Shown in pieces: positions 42,581-51,908 of a stretch of 64,000 nt of DNA. The DNA lies in assembly GCF_030246865.1 (NCBI RefSeq), contig NZ_CP126738.1, positions 2,604,001 through 2,668,000 on the forward strand, in the 5' to 3' direction. Source of the DNA: Microbacterium sp. zg-B96 (GTDB lineage Bacteria; Actinomycetota; Actinomycetes; Actinomycetales; Microbacteriaceae). The notes beneath the pieces are model-generated. The model searched no databases. It saw only the letters and a program-made list of their open reading frames with translations, and was not told the origin of the DNA. A program made the translations under genes and the position numbers. Each line of letters begins with the position of its first letter. The stretch's first letter is position 1.

Positions 42581-44059
42581 TCAGCGGGGGGCGTGGGCCT
42601 CGAGGAACTCGTACACCTCGGTCGTGTCCACCCCGGGGAACGCCCCCGTCGGCAGCGTCGCCAGCAGGGTGCGGGGCGTGCGCACGTTCGGCCACGACTG
42701 CTCGCGCCACGCGGACTCGAGGTCGGCCGGGGCACGCCGGCAGCACACCTCGACGGAATGCTTCGACACCCCGCGGTTGGTGGTGTCGCGCCCGAGGAAC
42801 CACTTGGTGTCGTCGAAGCGCACCCCCACGCTCACCGAGTGAGCGCCTTCGCTGGATGCCTCCACGCGCGCGGTGCACCAATACGTGCCGTTGCCGGTGT
42901 CGGTGTACTGGTAGTACGGGTTGAAGTGGTCGTCGACGTCGAACACGACGCGGCTGGTCCACTTGCGACAGCACAGCTGCCCCTCGATGGAGCCGAGGCG
43001 GTCGGTCGGAAAGTTGACGTCGTCATTCTCGTAGGCCTTGGTGATCGTGCCCGACTCGTGCACCTTGAGGAAGTGCACCGGAATGTCCAGGTGCATCGTC
43101 GCGAGGTTGGTGAACCGGTGCGCGGCTGTCTCGTACGACACCGAATAGGTGTCCCGCAGGTCCTCGATCGACAGCGCCCGGCGCTGCTTGGCATCGTGCA
43201 GCGCCGGCACGACGTGGGCTTCGGGGATCAACAGCGCCCCGGTGAGGTAATTCGTCTCGACCCGCTGGCGCAGGAACTCGGCATAGCTGTGCGGCTCGGA
43301 GTGGCCGAGGATGCGACTGGACAGCGCTTGCAGCACGGCGGTGCGCGGGTCCGCCTTGGCGGTCACGCGGCTGGACAGGTACAGCCGGCCGTTCTTGATG
43401 TCGGCCACGCTGCGGGTGGTCTGCGGCAGATCCGGCACGTAGTGCAGCGTGAAGCCGAGGTGCGCGGCGATGTCGGATGCCGTGCGCTGCGTGATCGGTC
43501 CGCCGGGGTGCCCGACGGCGTCCAGGATGCCGCGGGCGTGCTGTTCCAGGTCGGGGAAGTAGTTGTTCTGCGTGCGCATCAGCCGCCGCAGCGCCACGTT
43601 CGCGCGGCGCGCCTCTTCGGGGGTGGCCGACCGCTCATCGCGGAGGCGCTCGATCTCGCCCTGCAGCGCCATCATCGCCTTCAGCACCTCGGTGGGCACG
43701 GTTTTGCCGACCCGGAACGGCGCGATCCCCAGCGCCTGGAACGTCTGCCCGCTCATCGCCCGCTCCAGCTGGATCTCCAGTGTCGAGCGCTCGTCCAGCG
43801 GCTCGGTCTCCAGCAGCGCGTCCAGCGACGTGTCCAGCGCCCGCGCGATCGCACGCAGCAGGGTGAGCTTGGGCTCACGCCGGCCGTTCTCGATCATCGA
43901 CAGCTGGCTGGGCGCGCGCGCGACAGCACGTGCGAGTTCGTCGAGGGTCATCCCCCGCGCAGTGCGCAACTGCCGGATGCGCCGGCCCATCGTCAGCGGG
44001 TCCATCTCCTCATCGTCTGCGGTGACGGGCCCGGTCTGGCCATCGAGATGCGTGGTCAT
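42581..44059 (-). CDS. ramB: RamB/ScfR-type regulator of acetate (short-chain acyl) metabolism
   Basis: 492 residues. The N-terminal XRE helix-turn-helix is MGRRIRQLRTARGMTLDELARAVARAPSQLSMIENGRREPKLTLLRAIARAL. A central IrrE/peptidase-M78-like region follows. The C-terminal domain is Cys-rich (GQLCCRKW, YWCTARVE, VEVCCRRAPADLE), as in RamB. In corynebacteria RamB represses or activates aceA/aceB and other acetate genes. It is divergent from aceB here, which strongly supports the same role. Confidence 0.88.
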   Translation of the reverse strand: MTTHLDGQTGPVTADDEEMDPLTMGRRIRQLRTARGMTLDELARAVARAPSQLSMIENGRREPKLTLLRAIARALDTSLDALLETEPLDERSTLEIQLERAMSGQTFQALGIAPFRVGKTVPTEVLKAMMALQGEIERLRDERSATPEEARRANVALRRLMRTQNNYFPDLEQHARGILDAVGHPGGPITQRTASDIAAHLGFTLHYVPDLPQTTRSVADIKNGRLYLSSRVTAKADPRTAVLQALSSRILGHSEPHSYAEFLRQRVETNYLTGALLIPEAHVVPALHDAKQRRALSIEDLRDTYSVSYETAAHRFTNLATMHLDIPVHFLKVHESGTITKAYENDDVNFPTDRLGSIEGQLCCRKWTSRVVFDVDDHFNPYYQYTDTGNGTYWCTARVEASSEGAHSVSVGVRFDDTKWFLGRDTTNRGVSKHSVEVCCRRAPADLESAWREQSWPNVRTPRTLLATLPTGAFPGVDTTEVYEFLEAHAPR

Positions 44060-44092
44060 GCCGGGATTCTGTCACGAAAGCAGAAGTATCCC

Positions 44093-44137
44093 GAAAGTTC
44101 ACCTCCCTCCTGGTCGTTTGCGGGGTCGAAGTTCACC
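44093..44137. promoter_or_regulatory. Direct repeats in the ramB-aceB divergent region
   Basis: GAAAGTTCACC (44093-44103) and CGAAGTTCACCG (44127-44138) recur ~34 bp apart, with an intervening CGTTTGCGG. They partly match the published corynebacterial RamB motif (AAACTTTGCAAA-like). They are candidate RamB sites. Confidence 0.45.
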
Positions 44138-44185
44138 GAATAGTGGAGGCACGACCTTCCGCACTCGTTCATAGGAGGACAGGAC

Positions 44186-45850
44186 ATGACACCTGCAACG
44201 GCCACCCCGATGCGTACGCGCACCGGCCCCATCTCCATCCAGACCTCCGAGCCGACGATCGCGGTCGCCGGCCGCATGGGCCCCCGCTACGACGAGGTCC
44301 TCACCCCCGAAGCCCTCGCGTTCCTCACCGACCTGCACCACCGCTTCGCAGCGCGTCGGCACGACAGGCTCGCCGATCGCCTCCGTCGCCGCTTCGAGAT
44401 CGGCAACGGGCACGACCCGCGCTTCCGCGACGACACCCGCCACATCCGTGAGGACGGATCATGGCAGGTCGCCGGGGCGGGACCGGGTCTGGAGGACCGC
44501 CGCGTGGAGATCACCGGCCCCACCGACCCCAAGATGACGATCAACGCACTCAACTCGGGTGCGAAGGTATGGCTGGCCGATCAGGAGGACGCGACGAGCC
44601 CCACCTGGAAGAACGTCATCGAAGGGCAGTTGAGCCTGCGTGACGCGATCCGGGGCGAACTGGCGTTCACAAGCCCCGAGGGCAAGCGCTACGAGGTCAC
44701 CGCCGAGCGCACCCCGACGATCGTGATGCGGCCTCGCGGCTGGCACCTGACCGAGCATCACCTCCGCTTCACCGACCGCTTCGGCCGCGAGATGGCGGCC
44801 TCCGGCTCCCTCGTCGACTTCGGCCTGTACTTCTTCCACAACGCCGCCCAGTTGATCGCGAACGGACGCGGCCCCTACGTCTACATCGCCAAGCTCGAAT
44901 CGAGCGAGGAGGCCAAGCTGTGGGATGACATCTTCACCTTCAGCGAGCAATACATCGGCATCCCGCACGGCACGATTCGCGCGACGGTGCTCATCGAGAC
45001 GCTGCCCGCGGCGTTCGAGATGGAGGAGATCCTCTACGAGCTGCGCGACCACTGCGCGGGCCTGAACGCCGGCCGCTGGGACTACATCTTCTCGATCATC
45101 AAGAACTACCGCGGCCGCGGGGCACGGTTCGTTCTCCCCGACCGCAGTGAGGTCACGATGACGGTGCCGTTCATGCGGGCCTACACCGAGCTGCTCGTGC
45201 AGACGTGTCACCGCCGCGGCGCATTCGCCATCGGCGGGATGAGCGCCTCCATCCCCAACCGGGGTGACCCCGAGGTGACCCAGCGCGCGTTCGAGAAGGT
45301 CGCCGCCGACAAGAAGCGCGAGGCCGGCGACGGCTTCGACGGCACGTGGGTGGCCCACCCCGACCTCATCCCGGTGGCCCGGGCCGAGTTCGACGCGGTG
45401 CTCGGCGACCGCCCCAACCAGGTGGACCGCCAGCGCCCCGAGGTGACCGTCACCGCCGCCGACCTGATCGACGTGCGCATCGGGCGCCCCATCACCGCCC
45501 AGGGCGTGCGCGACAACGTGTCGGTCGCGATCCGCTACATCGAGGCTTGGCTGCGGGGCCTGGGCGCCGTCGCGATCGACAACCTGATGGAGGATGCCGC
45601 GACGGCGGAGATCTCCCGCTCGCAGGTGTGGCAGTGGATCCACCAGGGCCTTTCCACCGCCGAGGGCGACCGCATCACCCGTGAGTACATCGAGTCGCTC
45701 ATCAGCGAGGTGCTCGGCGAGGTCGGGCGGCGCGACGACGACCGGTTCGACGACGCCGCGGCCGTCTTCCGCGATGTCGCCCTCGGCCAGGACTTCCCGG
45801 CCTTCCTCACCCTCTCGGCCTACTCGAGATTCCTCGTCGAATCCGAGTAG
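44186..45850 (+). CDS. aceB: Malate synthase A
   Basis: 554 residues, the size of malate synthase A rather than the ~730-residue G isoform. Landmarks are LADQEDATSPTWKNVIEGQ, MRPRGWHLTEHHL, IPHGTIRATVLIETLPAAFEMEEILYELRDHCAGLNAGRWDYIFS and EDAATAEISRSQVWQWIHQG. It condenses glyoxylate with acetyl-CoA to give malate. AGGAGG lies 8 bases before the ATG. aceA follows 33 bases later in one operon. Confidence 0.97.
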   Translation: MTPATATPMRTRTGPISIQTSEPTIAVAGRMGPRYDEVLTPEALAFLTDLHHRFAARRHDRLADRLRRRFEIGNGHDPRFRDDTRHIREDGSWQVAGAGPGLEDRRVEITGPTDPKMTINALNSGAKVWLADQEDATSPTWKNVIEGQLSLRDAIRGELAFTSPEGKRYEVTAERTPTIVMRPRGWHLTEHHLRFTDRFGREMAASGSLVDFGLYFFHNAAQLIANGRGPYVYIAKLESSEEAKLWDDIFTFSEQYIGIPHGTIRATVLIETLPAAFEMEEILYELRDHCAGLNAGRWDYIFSIIKNYRGRGARFVLPDRSEVTMTVPFMRAYTELLVQTCHRRGAFAIGGMSASIPNRGDPEVTQRAFEKVAADKKREAGDGFDGTWVAHPDLIPVARAEFDAVLGDRPNQVDRQRPEVTVTAADLIDVRIGRPITAQGVRDNVSVAIRYIEAWLRGLGAVAIDNLMEDAATAEISRSQVWQWIHQGLSTAEGDRITREYIESLISEVLGEVGRRDDDRFDDAAAVFRDVALGQDFPAFLTLSAYSRFLVESE

Positions 45851-45883
45851 TCCCCCACCGTCAGCCCGATGAAGGGAAAAGAA

Positions 45884-47479
45884 ATGACCGCCTACCAGGA
45901 CGACATCGACGCCATCCAGGCACTCAAGGTGGAGCACGGCTCCGCATGGGATGCCATCAACCCCGAGTCCGTGGCTCGCATGCGGGCGCAGAACCGCTTC
46001 AAGACGGGACTCGAGATCGCGCAGTACACCGCCGACATCATGCGCCGCGACATGGCCGAGTACGACGACGATTCGTCGGTCTACACCCAGTCGCTCGGCG
46101 TCTGGCACGGCTTCATCGGTCAGCAGAAGCTGATCTCGATCAAGAAGCACCTCAAGACCACGAACAAGCGGTATCTCTACCTCTCGGGGTGGATGGTCGC
46201 CGCGCTCCGCTCGCAGTTCGGCCCGCTCCCCGACCAGTCGATGCACGAGAAGACCTCAGTGCCGGCCCTGATCGAAGAGCTCTACACGTTCCTGCGCCAG
46301 GCCGATGCCCGCGAACTCGATCTGCTCTTCACGCGGCTCGACACAGCGCGGTCGGCCGGCGATGAGACCGCGGCCGAATTCATCCAGTCGCAGATCGACA
46401 CGTACGAGACCCACGTCGTGCCGATCATCGCCGACATCGACGCCGGCTTCGGCAACCCCGAGGCAACGTACCTGCTCGCCAGGAAGATGATCGAGGCGGG
46501 CGCCTGCGCCATCCAGATCGAGAACCAGGTGTCCGACGAGAAACAGTGCGGCCATCAGGATGGCAAGGTCACCGTTCCGCACGAGGACTTCATCGCCAAG
46601 CTCAACGCGGTGCGTTACGCGTTCCTCGAGCTGGGCATCGACAACGGCATCATCGTCGCCCGCACCGACTCGCTCGGCGCAGGCCTCACGCAGAAGCTCG
46701 CCGTCACGCAGGAACCCGGCGACCTGGGCGACCAGTACAACGCGTTCCTGGATGTCGAACAGGTCTCGGACGCCGATCTCGGCAACGGTGACGTCGTCAT
46801 CAAGCGCGACGGCACGCTGCTGCGCCCCAAGCGGCTCCCGAGCAACCTCTACCAATTCCGCCCCGGAACCGGTGAGCAGCGTGTCGTGCTGGACTGCATC
46901 ACGTCGCTGCGCAACGGCGCCGACCTGCTGTGGATCGAGACGGAGAAGCCGCACGTGGAGCAGATCGCGGGCATGGTCGACGCGATCCGCGAGGAGATCC
47001 CGAACGCGAAGCTCGTGTACAACAACAGCCCGTCGTTCAACTGGACTCTCAACTTCCGCCAGCAGGCCTACGACCTGCTCGCCGAACAGGGCAAGGACCT
47101 CTCCGCCTACGACCGCAGCGACCTGATGAACGTCGCGTACGACGACACCGAACTGGCGCAGCTGGCCGACGAGAAGATCCGCACCTTCCAGCGCGACGGC
47201 TCTGCGCGGGCCGGGATCTTCCACCACCTCATCACGCTGCCGACCTACCACACGGCCGCCTTGTCGACCGATGACCTCGCCGAGGGTTACTTCGGCGACG
47301 AGGGCATGCTCGCCTACGTGCGGGGGGTGCAGCGACGCGAGATCCGCGGGGGCATCGCGACCGTCAAGCACCAGAACATGGCGGGCAGTGACATCGGCGA
47401 CACCCACAAGGAGTATTTCGCCGGCGCCGCGGCCCTCAAGGCCGGCGGTCAGCACAACACAATGAATCAGTTCGGCTGA
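45884..47479 (+). CDS. aceA: Isocitrate lyase (long, 531-residue type)
   Basis: 531 residues. The catalytic loop is SDEKQCGHQDGKV, with Cys 222, and SPSFNWTLNF is the active-site serine/threonine region. The length and the loop SDEKQCGHQDGKVTV match the long isocitrate lyases known from pseudomonads more than the ~430-residue KKCGH type of E. coli or M. tuberculosis Icl1. It splits isocitrate to glyoxylate and succinate. ATG 45884 is used (MTAYQDDIDAIQ). The RamB-type regulator upstream probably controls it. Confidence 0.95.
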   Translation: MTAYQDDIDAIQALKVEHGSAWDAINPESVARMRAQNRFKTGLEIAQYTADIMRRDMAEYDDDSSVYTQSLGVWHGFIGQQKLISIKKHLKTTNKRYLYLSGWMVAALRSQFGPLPDQSMHEKTSVPALIEELYTFLRQADARELDLLFTRLDTARSAGDETAAEFIQSQIDTYETHVVPIIADIDAGFGNPEATYLLARKMIEAGACAIQIENQVSDEKQCGHQDGKVTVPHEDFIAKLNAVRYAFLELGIDNGIIVARTDSLGAGLTQKLAVTQEPGDLGDQYNAFLDVEQVSDADLGNGDVVIKRDGTLLRPKRLPSNLYQFRPGTGEQRVVLDCITSLRNGADLLWIETEKPHVEQIAGMVDAIREEIPNAKLVYNNSPSFNWTLNFRQQAYDLLAEQGKDLSAYDRSDLMNVAYDDTELAQLADEKIRTFQRDGSARAGIFHHLITLPTYHTAALSTDDLAEGYFGDEGMLAYVRGVQRREIRGGIATVKHQNMAGSDIGDTHKEYFAGAAALKAGGQHNTMNQFG

Positions 47480-47493
47480 GCGCTCGAACGAGA

Positions 47494-47529
47494 GCGGATG
47501 CCTCGGACCGCCCGGTCCGGGGCATCCGC
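47494..47529 (+). terminator. Hairpin after aceA made of inverted GGATGCC
   Basis: GCGGATGCC (47494-47502) and GGCATCCGC (47521-47529) pair, with an inner CGGACC/GGTCCG stem. It lies 14 bases after the aceA stop and has no T-run. Confidence 0.7.
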
Positions 47530-47610
47530 CGTGTTCGCAGGAATGTCGATCTCGGCCGCCCGCTGCTCGACGCGCTGTCGTAACGTCACTCACAAACGAA
47601 AGGCAGTGCG

Positions 47611-47946
47611 ATGCGATACCTCATGCTGGTCCTCACCGATCCGGATCTGGAAGCCAACGAGGAGGTGCCCGTCTCCATCGAGGCCTGGGTCGACGAGGCC
47701 TACGGAACCGGACGTGCAGTCGAAGGCGATCGGCTGCGGCCGGCCACCGAGGCCAAGACCATCCGCCGGCGCCGGCGGGAGGTCATCGTCAGCGACGGAC
47801 CGTTCGCCGAGGCGTACGAACTGATCGGCGGCTTCGACGTGCTCGAGTGCGAGACGGTGGAGGATGCCATCGAACTCGCGTCGCGGCATCCGATGGCCAC
47901 GTCCGGCGTGATCCAGCTGCACCCTGCCTGGCCGCTGGACCTCTGA
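47611..47946 (+). CDS. YciI (DGPF-domain) family protein
   Basis: 111 residues. It starts MRYLMLVLTDPD and contains VSDGPFAEAYELIGGFDVLECETVEDAIELASRHP, the classic YCII/DGPF signature with the conserved Asp-Gly-Pro-Phe. The fold is ferredoxin-like; function is unknown, and such genes often accompany ECF sigma factors, none of which is here. GAAAGGCAGTGCG precedes the ATG. It converges with the large LuxR gene with only 18 bases between stops. Confidence 0.88.
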   Translation: MRYLMLVLTDPDLEANEEVPVSIEAWVDEAYGTGRAVEGDRLRPATEAKTIRRRRREVIVSDGPFAEAYELIGGFDVLECETVEDAIELASRHPMATSGVIQLHPAWPLDL

Positions 47947-47964
47947 CCCGCGCCGCCGCCGCGA

Positions 47965-50694
47965 TCACTTTGCGGGTTCGATGGCTTCGGCCAGTTGCGC
48001 CCGCGAGCCGATGCCGAGCTTGGTGTAGACCTTGCGCAGGTGGTACTCCACCGTCTTCGGGCTGAGGAAGAGAGCGGCGGCGGCCTCCCTCGTCGTGCGG
48101 CCGTCGGCCAGCAGCACGCTCACCTGCAGTTCCTGCGGGGTGAGCGCCGACAGCGCGGGTGCCTGCGGCTGCTGTACCCGCTCGCCGGTGGCCGTCAGTT
48201 CGGCCGCGGCCTGCGCGCGCCATACCTGGGCGCCCAGGTCACCGAACTCGGCGAGCGCGGCCCGCAGCTGCACGCGGGCATCCACGCGGCGCCCGGCCCG
48301 GCGCAGACGCTCCCCGAAGGCCAACCGGGTGCGCGCCGTCTCGAACCGGTCGAGGGTTTGGTCGTGCCGCACCAGCGCGGCGTCGAAGCTGCGCTCGAAC
48401 CGGTCATCGGATGCCGCCAACGCGGTTCCGCGGTGTGCGCGCGCGAGCGACCACGGCTGTCCCTTGCGCCGCGCAGCGGCAAGGAACCTCGCCGCGACCG
48501 ACTCCGCTTCCGCGCGCCGGCCCAGGCGCAGCAGCGCATCGGTGAGCTCGGGGGCGGGATCGAGGTCGGCATCCTGCAGGCCCAGTCCTGCGAGCAGCCC
48601 GGCGAGATCGGTGAAGTGCGCGACGGCCAGCTCGGCGTTGCCCAGCGACAGCTCCAAGTCACCCAGCGCGTACAGCACCCACACCCGGCCCATGTGGATG
48701 TCGCGCGCAAGGCACAGCTGCGCCGCCTGGCCGGCATGCGCACGGCAGGCATCCGCTTTGCCTGCGCGCGACTCCAGCCCGGCGAGCCCGGCGAGCGACA
48801 TCGCGCGCTCGGTGTCCTGCCCGGTGTCGGCGGCGAGGTGGATCGCCTCGCTATAGGTCGCCTCCGCGTGCGCCCACCCCGCCGTGGTCGCTTGATCCCG
48901 CGCCAGGTGGAACAGCACGGCGGGCAGGTCGCCCACTCCCGCCGCCCCTCGCACCTCATCGGCCAGCGCACGCAGCCGCGCACCGTCGGTGTCGTCCCGC
49001 AGGAACAGCGGCGCCAACAGCAGCCATGATTGTCGCCGTGGGTCATGGCGCAGGTCGGGGTCGTTCTCGAGGAGAGGCACCGCGGCCCTGATCTCCCGCG
49101 GCCCGCCCTGCCCGGCGAGGATCCGCGCGATGCCGGCTGCCGTCAGGCCCAACGCCCTCGACCGCGACGCGGTCACCGCAGGGAGTGTCTGCGCGAGCCG
49201 CTCCGCGAGCGCCATCGCCGTCCGCGCGTCGCCGAGGTAGTACGTGGCCTGGACGGCATCGGCGAGCACGACGGCAAGATCGTCGGGGTCGCGGGTGTCC
49301 GCGGCGACGGCGAGGAGGATGTCCAGCGCCTCCCGCAGCGAACCGGTGCGGGCCGCGATCGCCGCGCGCAGCTGGAGTTCGCGCAGGTCGCCGCCGCCCT
49401 GACGCGCTCGGTCGTCGAGCAGGGCCAGCGACCGCGCGCCGTGACCGGCCGACCACGCGACCTCGGCCGCGCGCAGGAGCAGTTCAGTGCGGGCGCCGGC
49501 ATCCGGCGACAGCCGCGCGGCGCGTTCGAACGCCGTGGATGCCACCGCGAACGCCGCACGCCCCTCGGCATGCGCGCCCGCTTCGGCCAACAGGCTCGCC
49601 ACCGCGGCGTCGGGGTACCACACCGCCTCCGAGAGGTGCCAGGCGCGACGGTCGGCATCCCCCGGCGCGACCGCGCCGGCGGCGGCCAGATGCGCCGCGC
49701 GTCGGTCGCGTGTCGCCGCTCCCGAATACACCGCGGCACGCACCAGCGGATGCCGGAATTCGACCCGGCCGGCATCCACTCTCACCAGCCCCTCGTCCTC
49801 CGCGTCACCGAGACGACCGGCATCGACGGTGAGCGCCCCGCAGGCGGCGGCGATCACTTGCAGGTCGGTGCCGCAGACCGCAGCGACCAGCAGCGCGGCA
49901 CGGCAGCCGTCATCCAATTGGGCCAGCCGCCGCCCGAACGCCTCGGTGACCGCGCTGGTCACCCGCAGCGGCAACCCCGTCTCGGCGCTGTCGAGCACCT
50001 CTCGGTCACTCGCCCCCAGTTCCCGCAGTGCGAGCGGATTGCCCGCGGTCGCCCGGTGCAGCAGCCGGACAAGATCCTCCGATGCCGCGGCACCGTGCGC
50101 GTCGGCGACCAGCAGCCGCGCGGCATCGAGATCGATCCCGTCCAGACGTAGCATCGGCAGGCTCGCGACGGCGTGGTCGCCCTCCGGGCTGCGGGCGCCC
50201 AGCAGCACGAGCACCGGGTCGGCGGCGAGCCGGCGGGCCGCGAACACCAGCGCGTTCACCGATGGACTGTCGGCCAGGTGCACGTCGTCGACGACGACGG
50301 CGACCGGGCCGTCCTCCGCGTAGCGGCAGATCAGGCTCAATACCGCGGCGCCGACGGCGAACCGCCCGGGCGCACGCCCGGCCACCCCGCCCGACCGTGG
50401 CAGGGCGAGCGCCGCGGCGAGCGCGTCGGATTGCGCCGGCGGGATGCCGCCCAGCACGGGCAGCGCTGGCCGCACCAGCTGCATGAGCGTGGCGAAGGGG
50501 ATCTCGCTCTCGGATTCGATGCCGGTCGCTCGCAGCAGGCGCATGTCTGTGAGCGTGTCGATCACGCCGCCCAGCAGCGCGGTCTTGCCGACGCCGGCCT
50601 CGCCGATCACGGCGAGCACCCCGCTAGCTCCGAGGCGAGCGGCGGCCACCAGGCGCTCGACGGCCTGCTGCTCGGCCTGCCGACCCACCAGCAT
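47965..50694 (-). CDS. Large ATP-binding LuxR-family (LAL) transcriptional regulator
   Basis: 909 residues. It begins with MLVGRQAEQQAVERL, Walker A GEAGVGKTA (near residue 32) and Walker B VAVVVDDVHLADSP. A long helical-repeat middle region follows. The C-terminal LuxR helix-turn-helix is LTPQELQVSVLLADGRTTREAAAALFLSPKTVEYHLRKVYTKLGIGSRAQL. LAL proteins are STAND-type switches activated by ligand binding. It is divergent from a methyltransferase gene, its likely target. The inducer is unknown. Confidence 0.9.
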   Translation of the reverse strand: MLVGRQAEQQAVERLVAAARLGASGVLAVIGEAGVGKTALLGGVIDTLTDMRLLRATGIESESEIPFATLMQLVRPALPVLGGIPPAQSDALAAALALPRSGGVAGRAPGRFAVGAAVLSLICRYAEDGPVAVVVDDVHLADSPSVNALVFAARRLAADPVLVLLGARSPEGDHAVASLPMLRLDGIDLDAARLLVADAHGAAASEDLVRLLHRATAGNPLALRELGASDREVLDSAETGLPLRVTSAVTEAFGRRLAQLDDGCRAALLVAAVCGTDLQVIAAACGALTVDAGRLGDAEDEGLVRVDAGRVEFRHPLVRAAVYSGAATRDRRAAHLAAAGAVAPGDADRRAWHLSEAVWYPDAAVASLLAEAGAHAEGRAAFAVASTAFERAARLSPDAGARTELLLRAAEVAWSAGHGARSLALLDDRARQGGGDLRELQLRAAIAARTGSLREALDILLAVAADTRDPDDLAVVLADAVQATYYLGDARTAMALAERLAQTLPAVTASRSRALGLTAAGIARILAGQGGPREIRAAVPLLENDPDLRHDPRRQSWLLLAPLFLRDDTDGARLRALADEVRGAAGVGDLPAVLFHLARDQATTAGWAHAEATYSEAIHLAADTGQDTERAMSLAGLAGLESRAGKADACRAHAGQAAQLCLARDIHMGRVWVLYALGDLELSLGNAELAVAHFTDLAGLLAGLGLQDADLDPAPELTDALLRLGRRAEAESVAARFLAAARRKGQPWSLARAHRGTALAASDDRFERSFDAALVRHDQTLDRFETARTRLAFGERLRRAGRRVDARVQLRAALAEFGDLGAQVWRAQAAAELTATGERVQQPQAPALSALTPQELQVSVLLADGRTTREAAAALFLSPKTVEYHLRKVYTKLGIGSRAQLAEAIEPAK

Positions 50695-50720
50695 GGGGCG
50701 AGTCTAGGCCGCGCCGGATC

Positions 50721-50738
50721 ACTAGGGGGGTCCCCTGA
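50721..50738. promoter_or_regulatory. Candidate operator between LAL regulator and methyltransferase
   Basis: TAGGGG-GG-TCCCCTGA contains AGGGG (50724-50728) and CCCCT (50732-50736) as inverted halves. It is 27 bases upstream of the LAL start and ~80 bases from the methyltransferase start. Confidence 0.4.
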
Positions 50739-50816
50739 TGCGCCCGACGACCGGTGGTCCCTACCGTCGAGGCATCCGCATGCCATCACTCAGGAACATC
50801 AGGAAAGGAACGATCC

Positions 50817-51908
50817 ATGTCCACTCCCACCGTCGATCAGCCCCCCGAGGTGGCCATCGACGCAGACAAGCTCATGGGCTTCGTCTTCCGCGCCGTCGAC
50901 GAAGTCGGCGCGGCGCTGGGCGCCGCCCTGGTCGTCATGGGCGACAAGCTCGGCTACTACCGGGATCTCGCCGACAACGGCCCGTCGACGCCGGCACAAT
51001 TGGCAGAACGCACTCAGACCGCCGAGCCCTACGCGCGCGAATGGCTCAACGCGCAGGCCGCCGGCGACTACGTCACGTACGACCCGCAGACCCGGCTCTA
51101 CACGCTGCCGCCGGAGCACGCCATCGCGATGACCGATCCGGACAGCCCCGCGTTCCTGCCCGGGCTCTTCCAGATCGCGCTCGGAACGGTGCACGACACC
51201 CAGCACATCGTGGATGCCGCCCGCAGCGGCGCCGGCTACGGCTGGCACGAGCACGGCACCGACGTGCACATCGGGTGTGAGCGGTTCTTCCGCCCGAGCT
51301 ACCACGCGTACCTCGTGAACGCGTGGATCCCGGCGCTGGACGGTGCCGAGGAGAAGCTGCGCGCCGGGGCGAAAGTCGCCGATGTGGGGTGCGGGCATGG
51401 CGCCTCGACGATCCTCATGGCACAGGCGTTCCCTGCTTCCACGTTCGTGGGTTTCGACTACCACCCCGAGTCCATCGAGGTCGCCCGGCAACGGGCCGAG
51501 GAGGCCGGCGTCGCCGACCGCGTGCGGTTCGAGGTCGCCTCTGCGGCGGACTTCGGCGGCACCGACTACGACCTCGTGGCGATGTTCGATTGCCTGCACG
51601 ACATGGGCGACCCGGTGGGGGCGGCCGCGCACGTGCGGGAGGTCATCGCCGACGACGGGGTCTGGATGGTCGTCGAGCCGATGGCAGGCGACCACGTGGA
51701 GGACAACCTCAACCCGATCGGTCGCGCCTACTACGGGTTCTCGACGCTGCTGTGCACGCCGGCGTCGCTGTCGCAGGACGTCGGGCTGGCACTGGGCACA
51801 CAGGCGGGACCGGCGCGCATCCGCGACGTGACCGCGGCGGGCGGGTTCACCCGGTTCCGCAGCGTCGCCGAGACGCCGTTCAACCGGGTGCTGGAGGTCC
51901 GCCCCTGA
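50817..51908 (+). CDS. Class I SAM-dependent methyltransferase with N-terminal winged helix
   Basis: 363 residues. The N-terminal dimerisation/winged-helix region (DKLGYYRDLADNGPSTPAQLAERTQTAEPYAREWLNAQAAGDYV) precedes a Rossmann methyltransferase domain with motif I KVADVGCGHGAST (residues 187-198) and the post-motif VGFDYHPESIEVAR. This is the architecture of Rv2258c-like proteins. AAAGGAA lies before the ATG at 50817. Its last ~178 bases overlap, in antisense, the extended end of the response regulator gene. Confidence 0.87.
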   Translation: MSTPTVDQPPEVAIDADKLMGFVFRAVDEVGAALGAALVVMGDKLGYYRDLADNGPSTPAQLAERTQTAEPYAREWLNAQAAGDYVTYDPQTRLYTLPPEHAIAMTDPDSPAFLPGLFQIALGTVHDTQHIVDAARSGAGYGWHEHGTDVHIGCERFFRPSYHAYLVNAWIPALDGAEEKLRAGAKVADVGCGHGASTILMAQAFPASTFVGFDYHPESIEVARQRAEEAGVADRVRFEVASAADFGGTDYDLVAMFDCLHDMGDPVGAAAHVREVIADDGVWMVVEPMAGDHVEDNLNPIGRAYYGFSTLLCTPASLSQDVGLALGTQAGPARIRDVTAAGGFTRFRSVAETPFNRVLEVRP

